Assembly: GCA_905372155.1 (NCBI GenBank)
Contig: CAJPNZ010000062.1
Span: 1 to 17,658, forward strand
Reading direction: 5' to 3'
DNA from: Propionibacteriaceae bacterium
Lineage (GTDB): Bacteria; Actinomycetota; Actinomycetes; Propionibacteriales; Propionibacteriaceae
DNA: 17,658 bases
The notes under the pieces were generated by a model, which was given only the letters and a program-made list of their open reading frames with translations, was not told the origin of the DNA and did not search any database. This document shows, in pieces, positions 1 through 6,417 of the stretch (position 1 is its first letter; every line of letters starts with the position of its first letter). A program made the position numbers and the translations under genes.

Positions 1-4
1 CTTT

Positions 5-154
5 GAAGTTGGTTGAGCCGGCCTGCTCGCTCTGCGAGCTGGTCGTGTCGAAACCTCTTGTTGGTGTTCGGGGCCTTGTGCCGGGTTTGGCTACCGGGCG
101 TCAGGGGTTTCGACTCGGGTCGCTCGTTCCTCGCGACCCGGCTCAACCAGCTTC
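5..154. repeat. Nested-palindrome intergenic repeat, copy 1
   Basis: The outer arms are GAAGTTGGTTGAGCC (5-19) and GGCTCAACCAGCTTC (140-154), near-perfect inverse complements. The inner arms are GTGTCGAAACC (45-55) and GGTTTCGAC (106-114). Between the inner arms is a G/T-rich core of about 50 bases. The same layout recurs at 3731, 15414 and 17559, so this is a dispersed family. The right arm overlaps the 3' end of ppgK and contains its stop codon. It could be a MITE-like or REP-like element. No ORF of its own is visible. Confidence 0.75.
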
Positions 155-919
155 GACGTGACCGGGGTGCAGGTTCGCGTCCTGTGCCGCTAGCGCTGCG
201 CCGATGATTCCCGCCCGGTTGCGCATCTTTGCCGGGACGATGGGGGTGTGCAGCTGCAGCAGGGGGAGGAACTTCTCCGAATCCTTCGACACCCCGCCGC
301 CGACGACGAACAGGTCGGGGGAGAACAACATCTCGATGTGGCTGTAGTAGCGCTGCAGACGAACGGCCCACGCCTTGTAGCTGAGATTCTCCTTCTCCTT
401 GATGGAGGAGGCGGCGCGGGTCTCCGCGTCGAAACCGTCGAGCTCCACGTGCCCCAGTTCGGCGTTCGGCACCAGCACCCCGCGATGGATGATGGCGCTG
501 CCGATGCCGGTGCCCAGGGTGGTCATGATCACCAGACCGTCGTTGCCCTTCGCCGCGCCGTAGTGGACCTCCGCCAGCCCGGCGGCGTCGGCGTCGTTGA
601 CCAGGGTGACGGGGCGCCCCAGACGATCCTCGAAGAACGTCGCGGCCTCGAGTCCCGCCCACGACTTGTGGAGGTTCGCCATGAACGGCGCCCTTCCGTG
701 CACGACGGGGGCGGGAATGGTCAAGCCGATGCGGGAACCGGCGGGGATCTGCTTCTCGAAGTTCTCGATGATCTCCGCCACCACCGCCGCGACGTTCTTG
801 GGACTCGACTTGGCGGGGGTGGGGATGCGCACCCGGGCCTCGGCGAAATCTCCTAGCGTCAGATCAACAGGGGCACCCTTGATGCCGGAGCCGCCAACGT
901 CAATGCCCAGGATATTCAT
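143..919 (-). CDS. ppgK: Polyphosphate glucokinase (ROK family)
   Basis: This enzyme phosphorylates glucose to glucose-6-phosphate in the cytosol using polyphosphate (usually also ATP). The 258-residue protein starts MNILGIDVGGSGIKG, the ROK phosphate-binding strand. It continues with NDAD (108-111, holding the catalytic Asp), LGTGIG (135-140), PNAELGH (151-157) and VVGGGVSK (205-212), all typical of actinobacterial PpgK. The Cys-rich zinc motif of other ROK kinases is absent, as expected for this subgroup. An upstream ATG at 1051 would add 44 residues of non-homologous, tRNA-overlapping sequence, so I chose 919. No Shine-Dalgarno precedes 919, but a TATGCT box lies six bases upstream, which suggests a leaderless transcript. 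The last codons (GAA GCT GGT TGA) coincide with the end of repeat copy 1. Confidence 0.93.
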   Translation of the reverse strand: MNILGIDVGGSGIKGAPVDLTLGDFAEARVRIPTPAKSSPKNVAAVVAEIIENFEKQIPAGSRIGLTIPAPVVHGRAPFMANLHKSWAGLEAATFFEDRLGRPVTLVNDADAAGLAEVHYGAAKGNDGLVIMTTLGTGIGSAIIHRGVLVPNAELGHVELDGFDAETRAASSIKEKENLSYKAWAVRLQRYYSHIEMLFSPDLFVVGGGVSKDSEKFLPLLQLHTPIVPAKMRNRAGIIGAALAAQDANLHPGHVEAG

Positions 920-925
920 GCGGCA

Positions 926-931
926 AGCATA
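926..931 (-). promoter_or_regulatory. Candidate -10 box for a leaderless ppgK transcript
   Basis: Read on the minus strand this is TATGCT, separated from the ppgK ATG by TGCCGC only. Transcription starting about seven bases downstream would begin at or next to the A of the ATG. No convincing -35 is seen about 17 bases upstream. The call rests on the -10 match and on the absence of a ribosome binding site. Confidence 0.4.
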
Positions 932-962
932 GGGGTTCCGCGGTGCCCTGGGGCATCCCGGC

Positions 963-993
963 TTGCAAAGCGGATGTGTTCCTCCGCTAGACT
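963..993 (+). promoter_or_regulatory. Candidate tRNA-Gly promoter
   Basis: TTGCAA (963-968) and TAGACT (988-993) are separated by 19 bases and end about 20 bases before the mature tRNA. The spacing is slightly long, so this is tentative. Confidence 0.35.
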
Positions 994-1014
994 GAGCCCG
1001 TCCTTGAGCGACGC

Positions 1015-1088
1015 GCGGGCGTAGTTCATCGGTAGAATGGAAGCTTCCCAAGCTTCAGAGGCGGGTTCGACTCCCGTCGCCCGCTCCA
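1015..1088 (+). tRNA. tRNA-Gly (anticodon CCC)
   Basis: The full cloverleaf can be drawn by hand. The acceptor stem is GCGGGCG (1015-1021) with CGCCCGC (1078-1084), then discriminator T and an encoded CCA (1086-1088). The D stem is GTTC/GAAT. The anticodon stem is GAAGC/GCTTC around the loop TTCCCAA, placing CCC at 1047-1049. The T stem is GCGGG/CCCGT around TTCGACT. It reads GGG codons. It is divergent from ppgK and convergent with ohyA. Confidence 0.95.
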
Positions 1089-1255
1089 TCCTTCCCATCC
1101 CTTCCCTGGATTCGGTTTGCTGGCCTTCGCGGGCGAATGCCTGCCCTGTCGGCAAAAGCCAGCGCCACAGCGCAGGCGAATGACCGCAAGGCAGGCGAAT
1201 CCGCATCGGGGGAGAGCGGCTGGCGGCTGGAAGCGGACCATGCCGGCGCCCTCGT
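1089..1255. other. Convergent spacer between tRNA-Gly and ohyA
   Basis: No gene is supported here. The motif GGCGAAT occurs three times (near 1131, 1173 and 1194) around short CTGCC/GGCAG complementarities. These may form a weak hairpin ending the convergent transcripts, but there is no clear stem with a T tract. Confidence 0.4.
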
Positions 1256-2926
1256 CTAGCGGAACATCACCTTGGTCGCCTTGGCGAGCACGCGCGGATC
1301 CCGCTCGTAGTGGTGAAGTTTCGTCAACGGCTTGTTCAGACCCAGCAGCGTGTACACGGCCACCTGTGCGCACCGCACCGAATACTGCTCGGTGAAAACC
1401 ATGTCGAACGGCATCTCGGCGAACTGGCTGACGAATGCCAAGTTCTTCGACCCGTCGGGCACCACCTTGGGGCGGTCCAGCGTGGTGCGTCTGTTGAACA
1501 GGGCCGACGCGTAGGGCATGTGAGCGGGCACCACGTTGATCACCGTAGCCATCAACTCGTCGACGCGATCCGTGATCGGGTGCGCGGTGGTGTCGATGCG
1601 ACCCAGGTGCCCGATCGTCTCCAGCAGCATCTCCCGCCCCGTCATCTCGATGAACGGTTTGGCGATGAAATCGCCCGGGCGGCGCGGATGGAGCGCATAC
1701 CCCCAGAAGACTCCTTGTTCGGGGGTCTGGGCGTGATAGTGCGGCTGGTGGTGCACCACCAGGGAGATCAATGGACCGGAGTCGACGAAGGTGTTGAGTG
1801 CGTTGCCGGGCAGCTGACGGGTCAGCCGGGAGATCTCGTTGATGAGGCTGTGGTCGGAGGTGGTGACGGTGAAGCTCGTCCACTCCGACTGCGAACGGTC
1901 GTTGAAGAACTTGTCCGGGTGGCCGAGGTTGTAGAACCGTCCCGCGGCCTGCTTCCACAGCAGGGCCGACGGTGCGTAACGGTGGTCCTCGACGATCGCG
2001 GTGTCCAGGTCCCCGATCGACGTCGAGTCCGTGATGGAACCGTTGGTGTCGAACACGAGATCCTCGGGGCGCACCTCGATCAGGCCCTCGGCGGCGTCGT
2101 TGTCCACCTCTTCGTACCTCAGGCCGGTGACGATGATCTCGTCGCGCAGCGGGGTGTCCGCGAAGACGAACTCGGTGACCTTGCGGTTGGTGATGAAGGT
2201 GACGCCCTGCCCCTGCAGGTGGGCGCGCAGCGGCAGGATGACCGACTCGTACTGGTTGTACGGCGTGCGGGTGACCCCCTCCAGGGTGTTGATGCGGGAG
2301 AACTCGAGGATCATGCGGTTCATGTAGCGGCGCAGCTCGGCCGCGGAGGAGACGTCCTTGAAAGCGAACGTGGTCTGCCACATCCACCAGAAATTCGTCT
2401 CGAAGAAGTTCGGTGTCTCGGCGAACCAATCGCGGATCGAGACGTCGTCGAGCTCGTTCTCGCGCGACTCCGGCAGCATCATCAGCTTGGTCAACAGCAG
2501 GCGCTGCTTGTTGGTGAACTGCATGTGTCGGTAACCCTTCGGGCCCGAGACGCGCAGCCCCTCGGAGTCGATCAGCCTGCCGATGTCCTTGGTGGGGTGC
2601 GCGTGATCGAAGTCGAGGATCTCCTGCGTGACGGACTTGCCCGGCTGGTCCAGCGACGGCACGCTGCCCATCACGTCCCAGAAGTTCTCGTAGGTCTCCT
2701 CGTTGAGCATCCGCCCGCCTCGGTTGAGGAAACCCTCGGAATTGCCCAGCGGGCGGTGTCCGTACTCGTTCTCGAATTCCTTGACGGCCGCGCCGTCGTT
2801 CGCGCCGTGTGTGTCAAGCCCCAGGATCGTGATCTGGTCGCCGCGCCAGCCGCCGTCGCGGATCAGGTAGACGGCGGCGGCGAGGTTCCCGATCCCCGCG
2901 CCGATCATGTAGGCCCTGCGAGTCAT
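1256..2926 (-). CDS. ohyA: Oleate hydratase (FAD-dependent, 10-hydroxy fatty acid forming)
   Basis: The family adds water to the cis-9 double bond of oleic and linoleic acids, giving 10-hydroxy fatty acids, and helps Gram-positive bacteria resist toxic unsaturated fatty acids. The 556-residue protein opens with the FAD Rossmann motif GAGIGNLAAA. It then has the family signatures RGGR (69-72), SVPSLDQPGKSV, NFWWMWQTTFAF, YNQYESVILPL and a C-terminal MPFDMVFTEQYSVR block. At residue 73, after RGGR, it has Met where well-studied enzymes (Staphylococcus aureus, Elizabethkingia) have the catalytic Glu. Met here is, as I recall, a trait of the Rhodococcus erythropolis-type subgroup. Length is near the lower end of the family. 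It is divergent from a TetR gene, with a palindrome in the shared promoter. Confidence 0.93.
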   Translation of the reverse strand: MTRRAYMIGAGIGNLAAAVYLIRDGGWRGDQITILGLDTHGANDGAAVKEFENEYGHRPLGNSEGFLNRGGRMLNEETYENFWDVMGSVPSLDQPGKSVTQEILDFDHAHPTKDIGRLIDSEGLRVSGPKGYRHMQFTNKQRLLLTKLMMLPESRENELDDVSIRDWFAETPNFFETNFWWMWQTTFAFKDVSSAAELRRYMNRMILEFSRINTLEGVTRTPYNQYESVILPLRAHLQGQGVTFITNRKVTEFVFADTPLRDEIIVTGLRYEEVDNDAAEGLIEVRPEDLVFDTNGSITDSTSIGDLDTAIVEDHRYAPSALLWKQAAGRFYNLGHPDKFFNDRSQSEWTSFTVTTSDHSLINEISRLTRQLPGNALNTFVDSGPLISLVVHHQPHYHAQTPEQGVFWGYALHPRRPGDFIAKPFIEMTGREMLLETIGHLGRIDTTAHPITDRVDELMATVINVVPAHMPYASALFNRRTTLDRPKVVPDGSKNLAFVSQFAEMPFDMVFTEQYSVRCAQVAVYTLLGLNKPLTKLHHYERDPRVLAKATKVMFR

Positions 2927-2980
2927 GATTCCCAGCTTTCATCCATCTGCGCCGCGCCCTCCGCGACGTCCATGAAACGG

Positions 2981-3008
2981 ATTGTACTCCGTTCGGAGTA
3001 CGCTCCAA
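2981..3008 (-). promoter_or_regulatory. ohyA promoter overlapping the TetR operator
   Basis: On the minus strand, TTGGAG (3003-3008) and TACAAT (2981-2986) are separated by 16 bases, a good sigma70-type pair about 55 bases before the ohyA ATG. The 18-bp palindrome fills most of the spacer and touches the -10, so a bound repressor would block RNA polymerase. Confidence 0.6.
2984..3001. promoter_or_regulatory. Perfect palindromic operator between ohyA and tetR
   Basis: GTACTCCGTTCGGAGTAC is a perfect inverted repeat with 8-base arms around TT. Its size suits a TetR-family dimer. It is followed by the overlapping, shorter GGAG-TACG-CTCC (2995-3006), which could be a second half-register site. 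Placement in the only shared divergent spacer points to the adjacent TetR protein as ligand. Direct binding is inference. Confidence 0.65.
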
Positions 3009-3060
3009 AATGGTATCGTGGAAGCAGTCCCGACGACGTCCCGTGAGCCAGGTGGTGACG

Positions 3061-3690
3061 ATGAACATGCAGCAGCCGACGCCGGCGCCGGGAACCTCGC
3101 TGCGCGAACGCAAAAAGACGGCCAAGCAGGAACGCATCCTGGAGTCCGCCACCAGGCTCTTCGCCGAGAAAGGTTACGAGGCAGCGACCACTGCGGAGAT
3201 CGCGGAGGCCGCGGAGGTGGGGGTGGGCACCCTGTTCAGGTACGCCGGCTCCAAGGCCGAGTTGCTCGTCGCGGTGATGAACAACCGCTTCGCCGAGGGA
3301 ATCGAGGCCGGCCTGTCGGAGGCTGCGGGAGGTCGGACGATGGCCGAGTCGATCGTCACCATCCTGCGCCCGTTCGTCGAGGAGTCGATGACCCACCCCG
3401 AGAACATGCTCGCCTACGAGCGCGAGGCCCTGTTCGGAAGCGTCGAGCACCGGGAAAAGGCCACCAGCAGCGTCTCGCGCGTCGAACAGGCCATCCTCCA
3501 GGTGCTGCTGTTGCACCTGGCGGAACCGCGAGACCCCTCGGCCGGCCTCGAGGACATCGCCCACACCATCTATGCCGTGCTCTATCTCGACATCGTCAAG
3601 GTCATCACCGGACGCAGCGCCATGGCGGAACTTCCCGCCCAGGTGCGACGCTCCGTCGACTTCCTCACGGGGGCGCTGCTCAAGACCTGA
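3061..3690 (+). CDS. TetR-family transcriptional regulator, probable ohyA repressor
   Basis: The N-terminal helix-turn-helix is clear: a basic lead (RERKKTAKQERIL), then ATRLFAEKGYEAATTAEIAEAAEVGVGTLFRYAGSKAELL, with the family's GVGTLFRYAGSK recognition-helix region. The variable C-terminal part (about residues 70-209) is the ligand-binding and dimer domain; its ligand cannot be read from sequence. I prefer the ATG at 3061 (209 residues) because AGGTGG lies five bases upstream. An in-frame ATG at 3010 would start inside the promoter region. The gene is divergent from ohyA, so repression of ohyA relieved by a fatty acid or acyl-CoA, plus autoregulation, is the simplest model. Confidence 0.88.
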   Translation: MNMQQPTPAPGTSLRERKKTAKQERILESATRLFAEKGYEAATTAEIAEAAEVGVGTLFRYAGSKAELLVAVMNNRFAEGIEAGLSEAAGGRTMAESIVTILRPFVEESMTHPENMLAYEREALFGSVEHREKATSSVSRVEQAILQVLLLHLAEPRDPSAGLEDIAHTIYAVLYLDIVKVITGRSAMAELPAQVRRSVDFLTGALLKT

Positions 3691-3730
3691 ATCCGCCACG
3701 TACGTCAGAAGGCGCGGGGACGGAAATGGT

Positions 3731-3888
3731 GAAGCTGGTCGGGGTTGGTCTGCTCGCTCTGCAAGTGGGTCGTGTCGAAACCATGGTGGGTGTATTCGGG
3801 GCTTTGTGGTCGGGTCTGCTTTTCGGGTTCTGGGCGGTTTCGACTCGGCCGTTCGCGTGAGCCTCACGTGCTGGCTCAATCGGTTTCG
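3731..3888. repeat. Nested-palindrome intergenic repeat, copy 2
   Basis: It begins GAAGCTGG (3731), has the inner arms GTGTCGAAACC (3772-3782) and GGTTTCGACTCGG (from 3836), and ends in a degenerate GCTGGCTCAATCGGTTTCG (to 3888). The core shares GGTG, TTCGGGGC, TTGTGGTCGGGT and TTTTCGGGT blocks with copies 1 and 4. The outer arms are worn, so this is an older or less constrained copy. It fills much of the 387-base gap between tetR and the first surface-protein gene. The rest of that gap (3889-4010) shows nothing recognisable. Confidence 0.7.
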
Positions 3889-4077
3889 GAGAGGAGAGAA
3901 CCGTTCCGCGACCCGAAAGTTAGATCTCGTTAGCCGGGTTTGAACGGCGGTTTACTGTGACGAAGGAAAAGCATTTCCAACCCCGTTTTCCGAGCGCTGG
4001 GGATTGCCTCTATGCTGACCTGCGATTGCGTTTCCCCGGGCGATTCCCCGGGGTCGCGGGTTTCAGGAGGGGGATTC

Positions 4078-5076
4078 ATGACAGATGTCCGAAAGGCGTC
4101 GCCGTGGCGGCGTTTCATCGCAGTGCTGGCTGCTCTAGTGCTGGTCGTGTTGGGCATCCCGACACACGACGCACCGGCACGTGCCGAGGAGAACGACGCC
4201 ATCAAATTCGATCCGGTGACATTGACCCACGTCACCAACACCTACACCAAGGATCTTGGTGCCTTTGTGATTTCCAAGATCCTTGTTTCTGGTGGCTCCG
4301 AGGGTACCGATACCTTCGGTATCGAGTACAAGTGCTCCGCTGCGGGTGTGGATGATGATGGTGCTGTCGCCGCTACGGGGACTGTGGCGGTGACTGCGGG
4401 TGTGGACAGGGTGGTCGGTAGGTTCCCGGCCGGTACCACCTGTGAGGTGGTCTCCGAGGTGCCGTCCCCGCGAGCTGGGTATGCCTTGATCGTTGACAAG
4501 GGCCAGGCGGTGACCGTCGTCAAGGGCGATACCGTCAGGGTGAATGTCACCAACACCTATACCAAGGATCTTGGTGCCTTTGTGATTTCCAAGACCCTTG
4601 TCTCTGGTGGTTCCACCGGGGCTGACACGTTCAGTGTGAGTTACAGGTGTTCTGCTGCTGGTGAGGGTGGGGTCGCTGCTGAAGGCGCAGTGGATGTTAG
4701 TGCTGGTGCGGAGAAGGTTGTGGGTAGGTTCCCGGCCGGCACCACCTGTGAGGTGGTTTCCGAGGACGAGGCTGCGGCGGCCCGAGCCGGTTACTCCTTG
4801 ACCGTTGACAAGGGCCAGGCGGTGACCGTCGTCAAGGGCGACACCGTCAAGGTGAACGTCACCAACACCTACACCAAGGATTCCGCCCCGAGCCCCGGGC
4901 CGACCGGCGCTCCTGGCCCCACGTCTTCCACCCCTCCGAGTGCCTCGCACACCCCGAGCCCATCGGCGGATCCCACCGTCGCCATCCACCCGACCGCACC
5001 CGGCGTCCCGACACCCACCGGGAAGGAGGCGGGGAAGCCGGTCGTGAGGCCCAGCCTGCCGAGAACCGGCGGCTGA
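4078..5076 (+). CDS. Secreted DUF5979-repeat protein with truncated LPRTG sorting signal
   Basis: This is a 332-residue exported protein. A signal peptide (basic RKASPWRR, then a Val/Leu/Ala core) is likely cleaved after APARA (residue 36). A short mature segment, AIKFDPVTLTHVT, resembles the start of the adhesin domain of the paralog at 6418. It runs directly into two tandem DUF5979-like repeats (about residues 52-156 and 157-260; 315 and 312 bp). Each repeat has one Cys in YKCSAAG/YRCSAAG and one in GTTCEVVSE. A Pro/Ser/Thr linker ends in LPRTGG followed at once by stop. The sortase motif is present, but the hydrophobic segment and basic tail are missing, so wall anchoring should fail. The start at 4078 is set by AGGAGG at 4065-4070. 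A TATGCT box at 4011 may be the -10. Repeat codons are richer in T-ending forms than the neighbours. Confidence 0.85.
   Translation: MTDVRKASPWRRFIAVLAALVLVVLGIPTHDAPARAEENDAIKFDPVTLTHVTNTYTKDLGAFVISKILVSGGSEGTDTFGIEYKCSAAGVDDDGAVAATGTVAVTAGVDRVVGRFPAGTTCEVVSEVPSPRAGYALIVDKGQAVTVVKGDTVRVNVTNTYTKDLGAFVISKTLVSGGSTGADTFSVSYRCSAAGEGGVAAEGAVDVSAGAEKVVGRFPAGTTCEVVSEDEAAAARAGYSLTVDKGQAVTVVKGDTVKVNVTNTYTKDSAPSPGPTGAPGPTSSTPPSASHTPSPSADPTVAIHPTAPGVPTPTGKEAGKPVVRPSLPRTGG
4231..4881 (+). repeat. Tandem 315/312-bp coding repeats (DUF5979 modules)
   Basis: The joint GTCACCAACACCTA(C/T)ACC begins at 4231, 4546 and 4858, giving periods of 315 and 312 bp, both in frame. The last part of each unit (GTTGACAAGGGCCAGGCGG and what follows) is nearly identical between units, while the middles differ. 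The copies look prone to homologous expansion, contraction or exchange with longer genes of the same kind. Confidence 0.85.
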
Positions 5077-5091
5077 GTCGCTGAATCGACG

Positions 5092-5139
5092 AACGTCCGG
5101 GCCCGGGGAACCATTTCCCGGGCCCGGACGTTATTATTT
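5092..5139 (+). terminator. Strong intrinsic terminator after the DUF5979 gene
   Basis: A perfect 16-bp stem (5092-5107 with 5117-5132) encloses a 9-base loop and is followed by TTATTATTT. It begins 16 bases after the stop codon, so the gene is probably a single transcription unit. Confidence 0.92.
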
Positions 5140-5268
5140 CCCTACTGCCGCGTGAAACCTGACCTGGAGGAGTTGTTGTCCATTCGTTCGACATGTTCGT
5201 TCTCTGAACGCGGCTCCAAGAAGTGACATGATCCTGGTAACAGGTTTCCGCGACGGAGAGAGAATCAG

Positions 5269-6165
5269 ATGACGATTTGGCTCGAGAAGCTTCTCGTCCC
5301 CGATCTGCTCGAGGCCTACCTCGAGCACGGGTACGGGTTCAACTTCGGATACGCCGTGGCCGCGGACTCGATCAGCTCCGAGGACTCCGCCAAGGACCTC
5401 GTCGCCGCGCTCGACCTTGACGGCCCCGAAGGTCCCCTGGCCGGGGCGGATGCCATCCACACCCTGCGCTTCCCGTTGATGCCCACCGACACCGTCTACC
5501 CCGCCATGGGGGGCACCACCGACGAGGAACGCGCTGTCGCCAGAGGGGACTTCCTGGAATTCCCGCCCTTCATCGGCAGCGGCGTCATCGACCTTCCCAG
5601 CGACCCCCAGGCCTCGTATCTCTACGTCGATCCGACGATCCTGCGTGCCGGCGCGCAGATCCTGAGACGGGAGTCCGGGGGAGCGGCCTCCGAGGTCGTT
5701 GCGACCTACCGGGGTCTGTTCATGGGCTGGAAGAAATCCGACGGGACGAAAACCCCACCCGGACGCCCCGACCCGCTCAGCATGCAAGCATTCCGGGTCA
5801 AGGAAGCCGACTCCTTCTCCCCGGGACAGTTCAACTTTGACGACATCGGCAGGCTGCGCGACGTGATCGGGCTCCGCCGCGACGACAACGGTGTCCAGCG
5901 ACGCATTGTCATCGAACTCGACCAGATCGCCCAGGCCGGGATCGTCAAGACCCACGGTTCCTGGGACGGCTTCCCGGTGCGTGCCATGCGCATCACCGAC
6001 GATGGTGAACACTGGGAGGTCATGTCCCTGGCGCACGACGCCCACGCCGCGCAGGAACGCGGGATGCGGCGCATCGAGGCGGGGGTCTACAGCGCCATCG
6101 TCGCTCCCAGCCAGGTGCAGACGATCTTCACCCTGCTCTCCATGCCATCCTGGCCCCAGGGCTGA
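5269..6165 (+). CDS. Hypothetical protein, family not recognised
   Basis: The 298-residue protein has no signal peptide and no membrane segment, so it is probably cytosolic. This is unlike the secreted genes on both sides. I recognise no family motif. It begins MTIWLEKLLVPDLLEAYLEHGYGF. The sequence is acidic, with several aromatic and Pro-rich stretches (FLEFPPFIGSG, GLFMGWKKSDG, PPGRPDPLSMQAF) and a C-terminal part (DDGEHWEVMSLAHDAHAA) that looks like mixed alpha/beta folding. The start follows GGAGAG (5255-5260) by eight bases. It lies between the terminator of the DUF5979 gene and a 24-bp hairpin, so it is probably transcribed alone. Codon use is the high-GC style of the chromosome and the frame is intact, supporting a real gene. 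No function is assigned. Confidence 0.8.
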   Translation: MTIWLEKLLVPDLLEAYLEHGYGFNFGYAVAADSISSEDSAKDLVAALDLDGPEGPLAGADAIHTLRFPLMPTDTVYPAMGGTTDEERAVARGDFLEFPPFIGSGVIDLPSDPQASYLYVDPTILRAGAQILRRESGGAASEVVATYRGLFMGWKKSDGTKTPPGRPDPLSMQAFRVKEADSFSPGQFNFDDIGRLRDVIGLRRDDNGVQRRIVIELDQIAQAGIVKTHGSWDGFPVRAMRITDDGEHWEVMSLAHDAHAAQERGMRRIEAGVYSAIVAPSQVQTIFTLLSMPSWPQG

Positions 6166-6172
6166 CACCCAG

Positions 6173-6224
6173 CCACGCGCAGGAGCCGGCCTCCCCGAAT
6201 GGGGAGGCCGGCTCCTGCGCGTGG
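6173..6224 (+). terminator. Perfect 24-bp hairpin with GAAT loop
   Basis: Arms 6173-6196 and 6201-6224 pair perfectly around GAAT, starting eight bases after the stop codon. There is no T tract, as is common for actinobacterial terminators, so it could also protect mRNA ends or stop transcription from either side. Confidence 0.8.
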
Positions 6225-6305
6225 GACAGAACCGACCGAATCGACGAAAGGTAACCATCCGCGGAGCCCTGTGCGATGCTCACGCATCACTTCCGAGCAG
6301 GCGGA

Positions 6306-6335
6306 TTGGCCGAAAGGCTGACGACTGCCTATACT
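6306..6335 (+). promoter_or_regulatory. Candidate promoter of the second secreted paralog
   Basis: TTGGCC (6306-6311) and TATACT (6330-6335) are 18 bases apart. The predicted transcript has a leader of about 75 bases before the ATG at 6418. Confidence 0.5.
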
Positions 6336-6417
6336 TTCGGCGACAGTTTGTATTTCAACGATCCGTCGCGCCAGGGGAGATCGTTCCTCCTGGCCATGGC
6401 GTCAGTGAGAGGTACCC

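Noticed and set aside
1125..1205. Three GGCGAAT motifs as a regulatory array
   Set aside because: The spacing is irregular and no gene start is nearby; chance or a weak terminator is as likely.
1310..3046. A 578-codon plus-strand frame opposite ohyA
   Set aside because: It mirrors the ohyA codons and crosses the ohyA promoter and operator; there is no domain and no ribosome binding site.
4231..4881. Regular repeats considered as a CRISPR array
   Set aside because: The units are 312-315 bp, in frame and encode protein modules; the size and layout do not fit CRISPR.
5186..5210. A possible LexA (SOS) box upstream of the hypothetical gene at 5269
   Set aside because: GTTCG-ACAT-GTTCG is a direct repeat, not the CGAAC-N4-GTTCG inverted repeat of actinobacterial LexA boxes. 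The neighbouring CGTTC-TCT-GAACG is inverted but has the wrong spacing.
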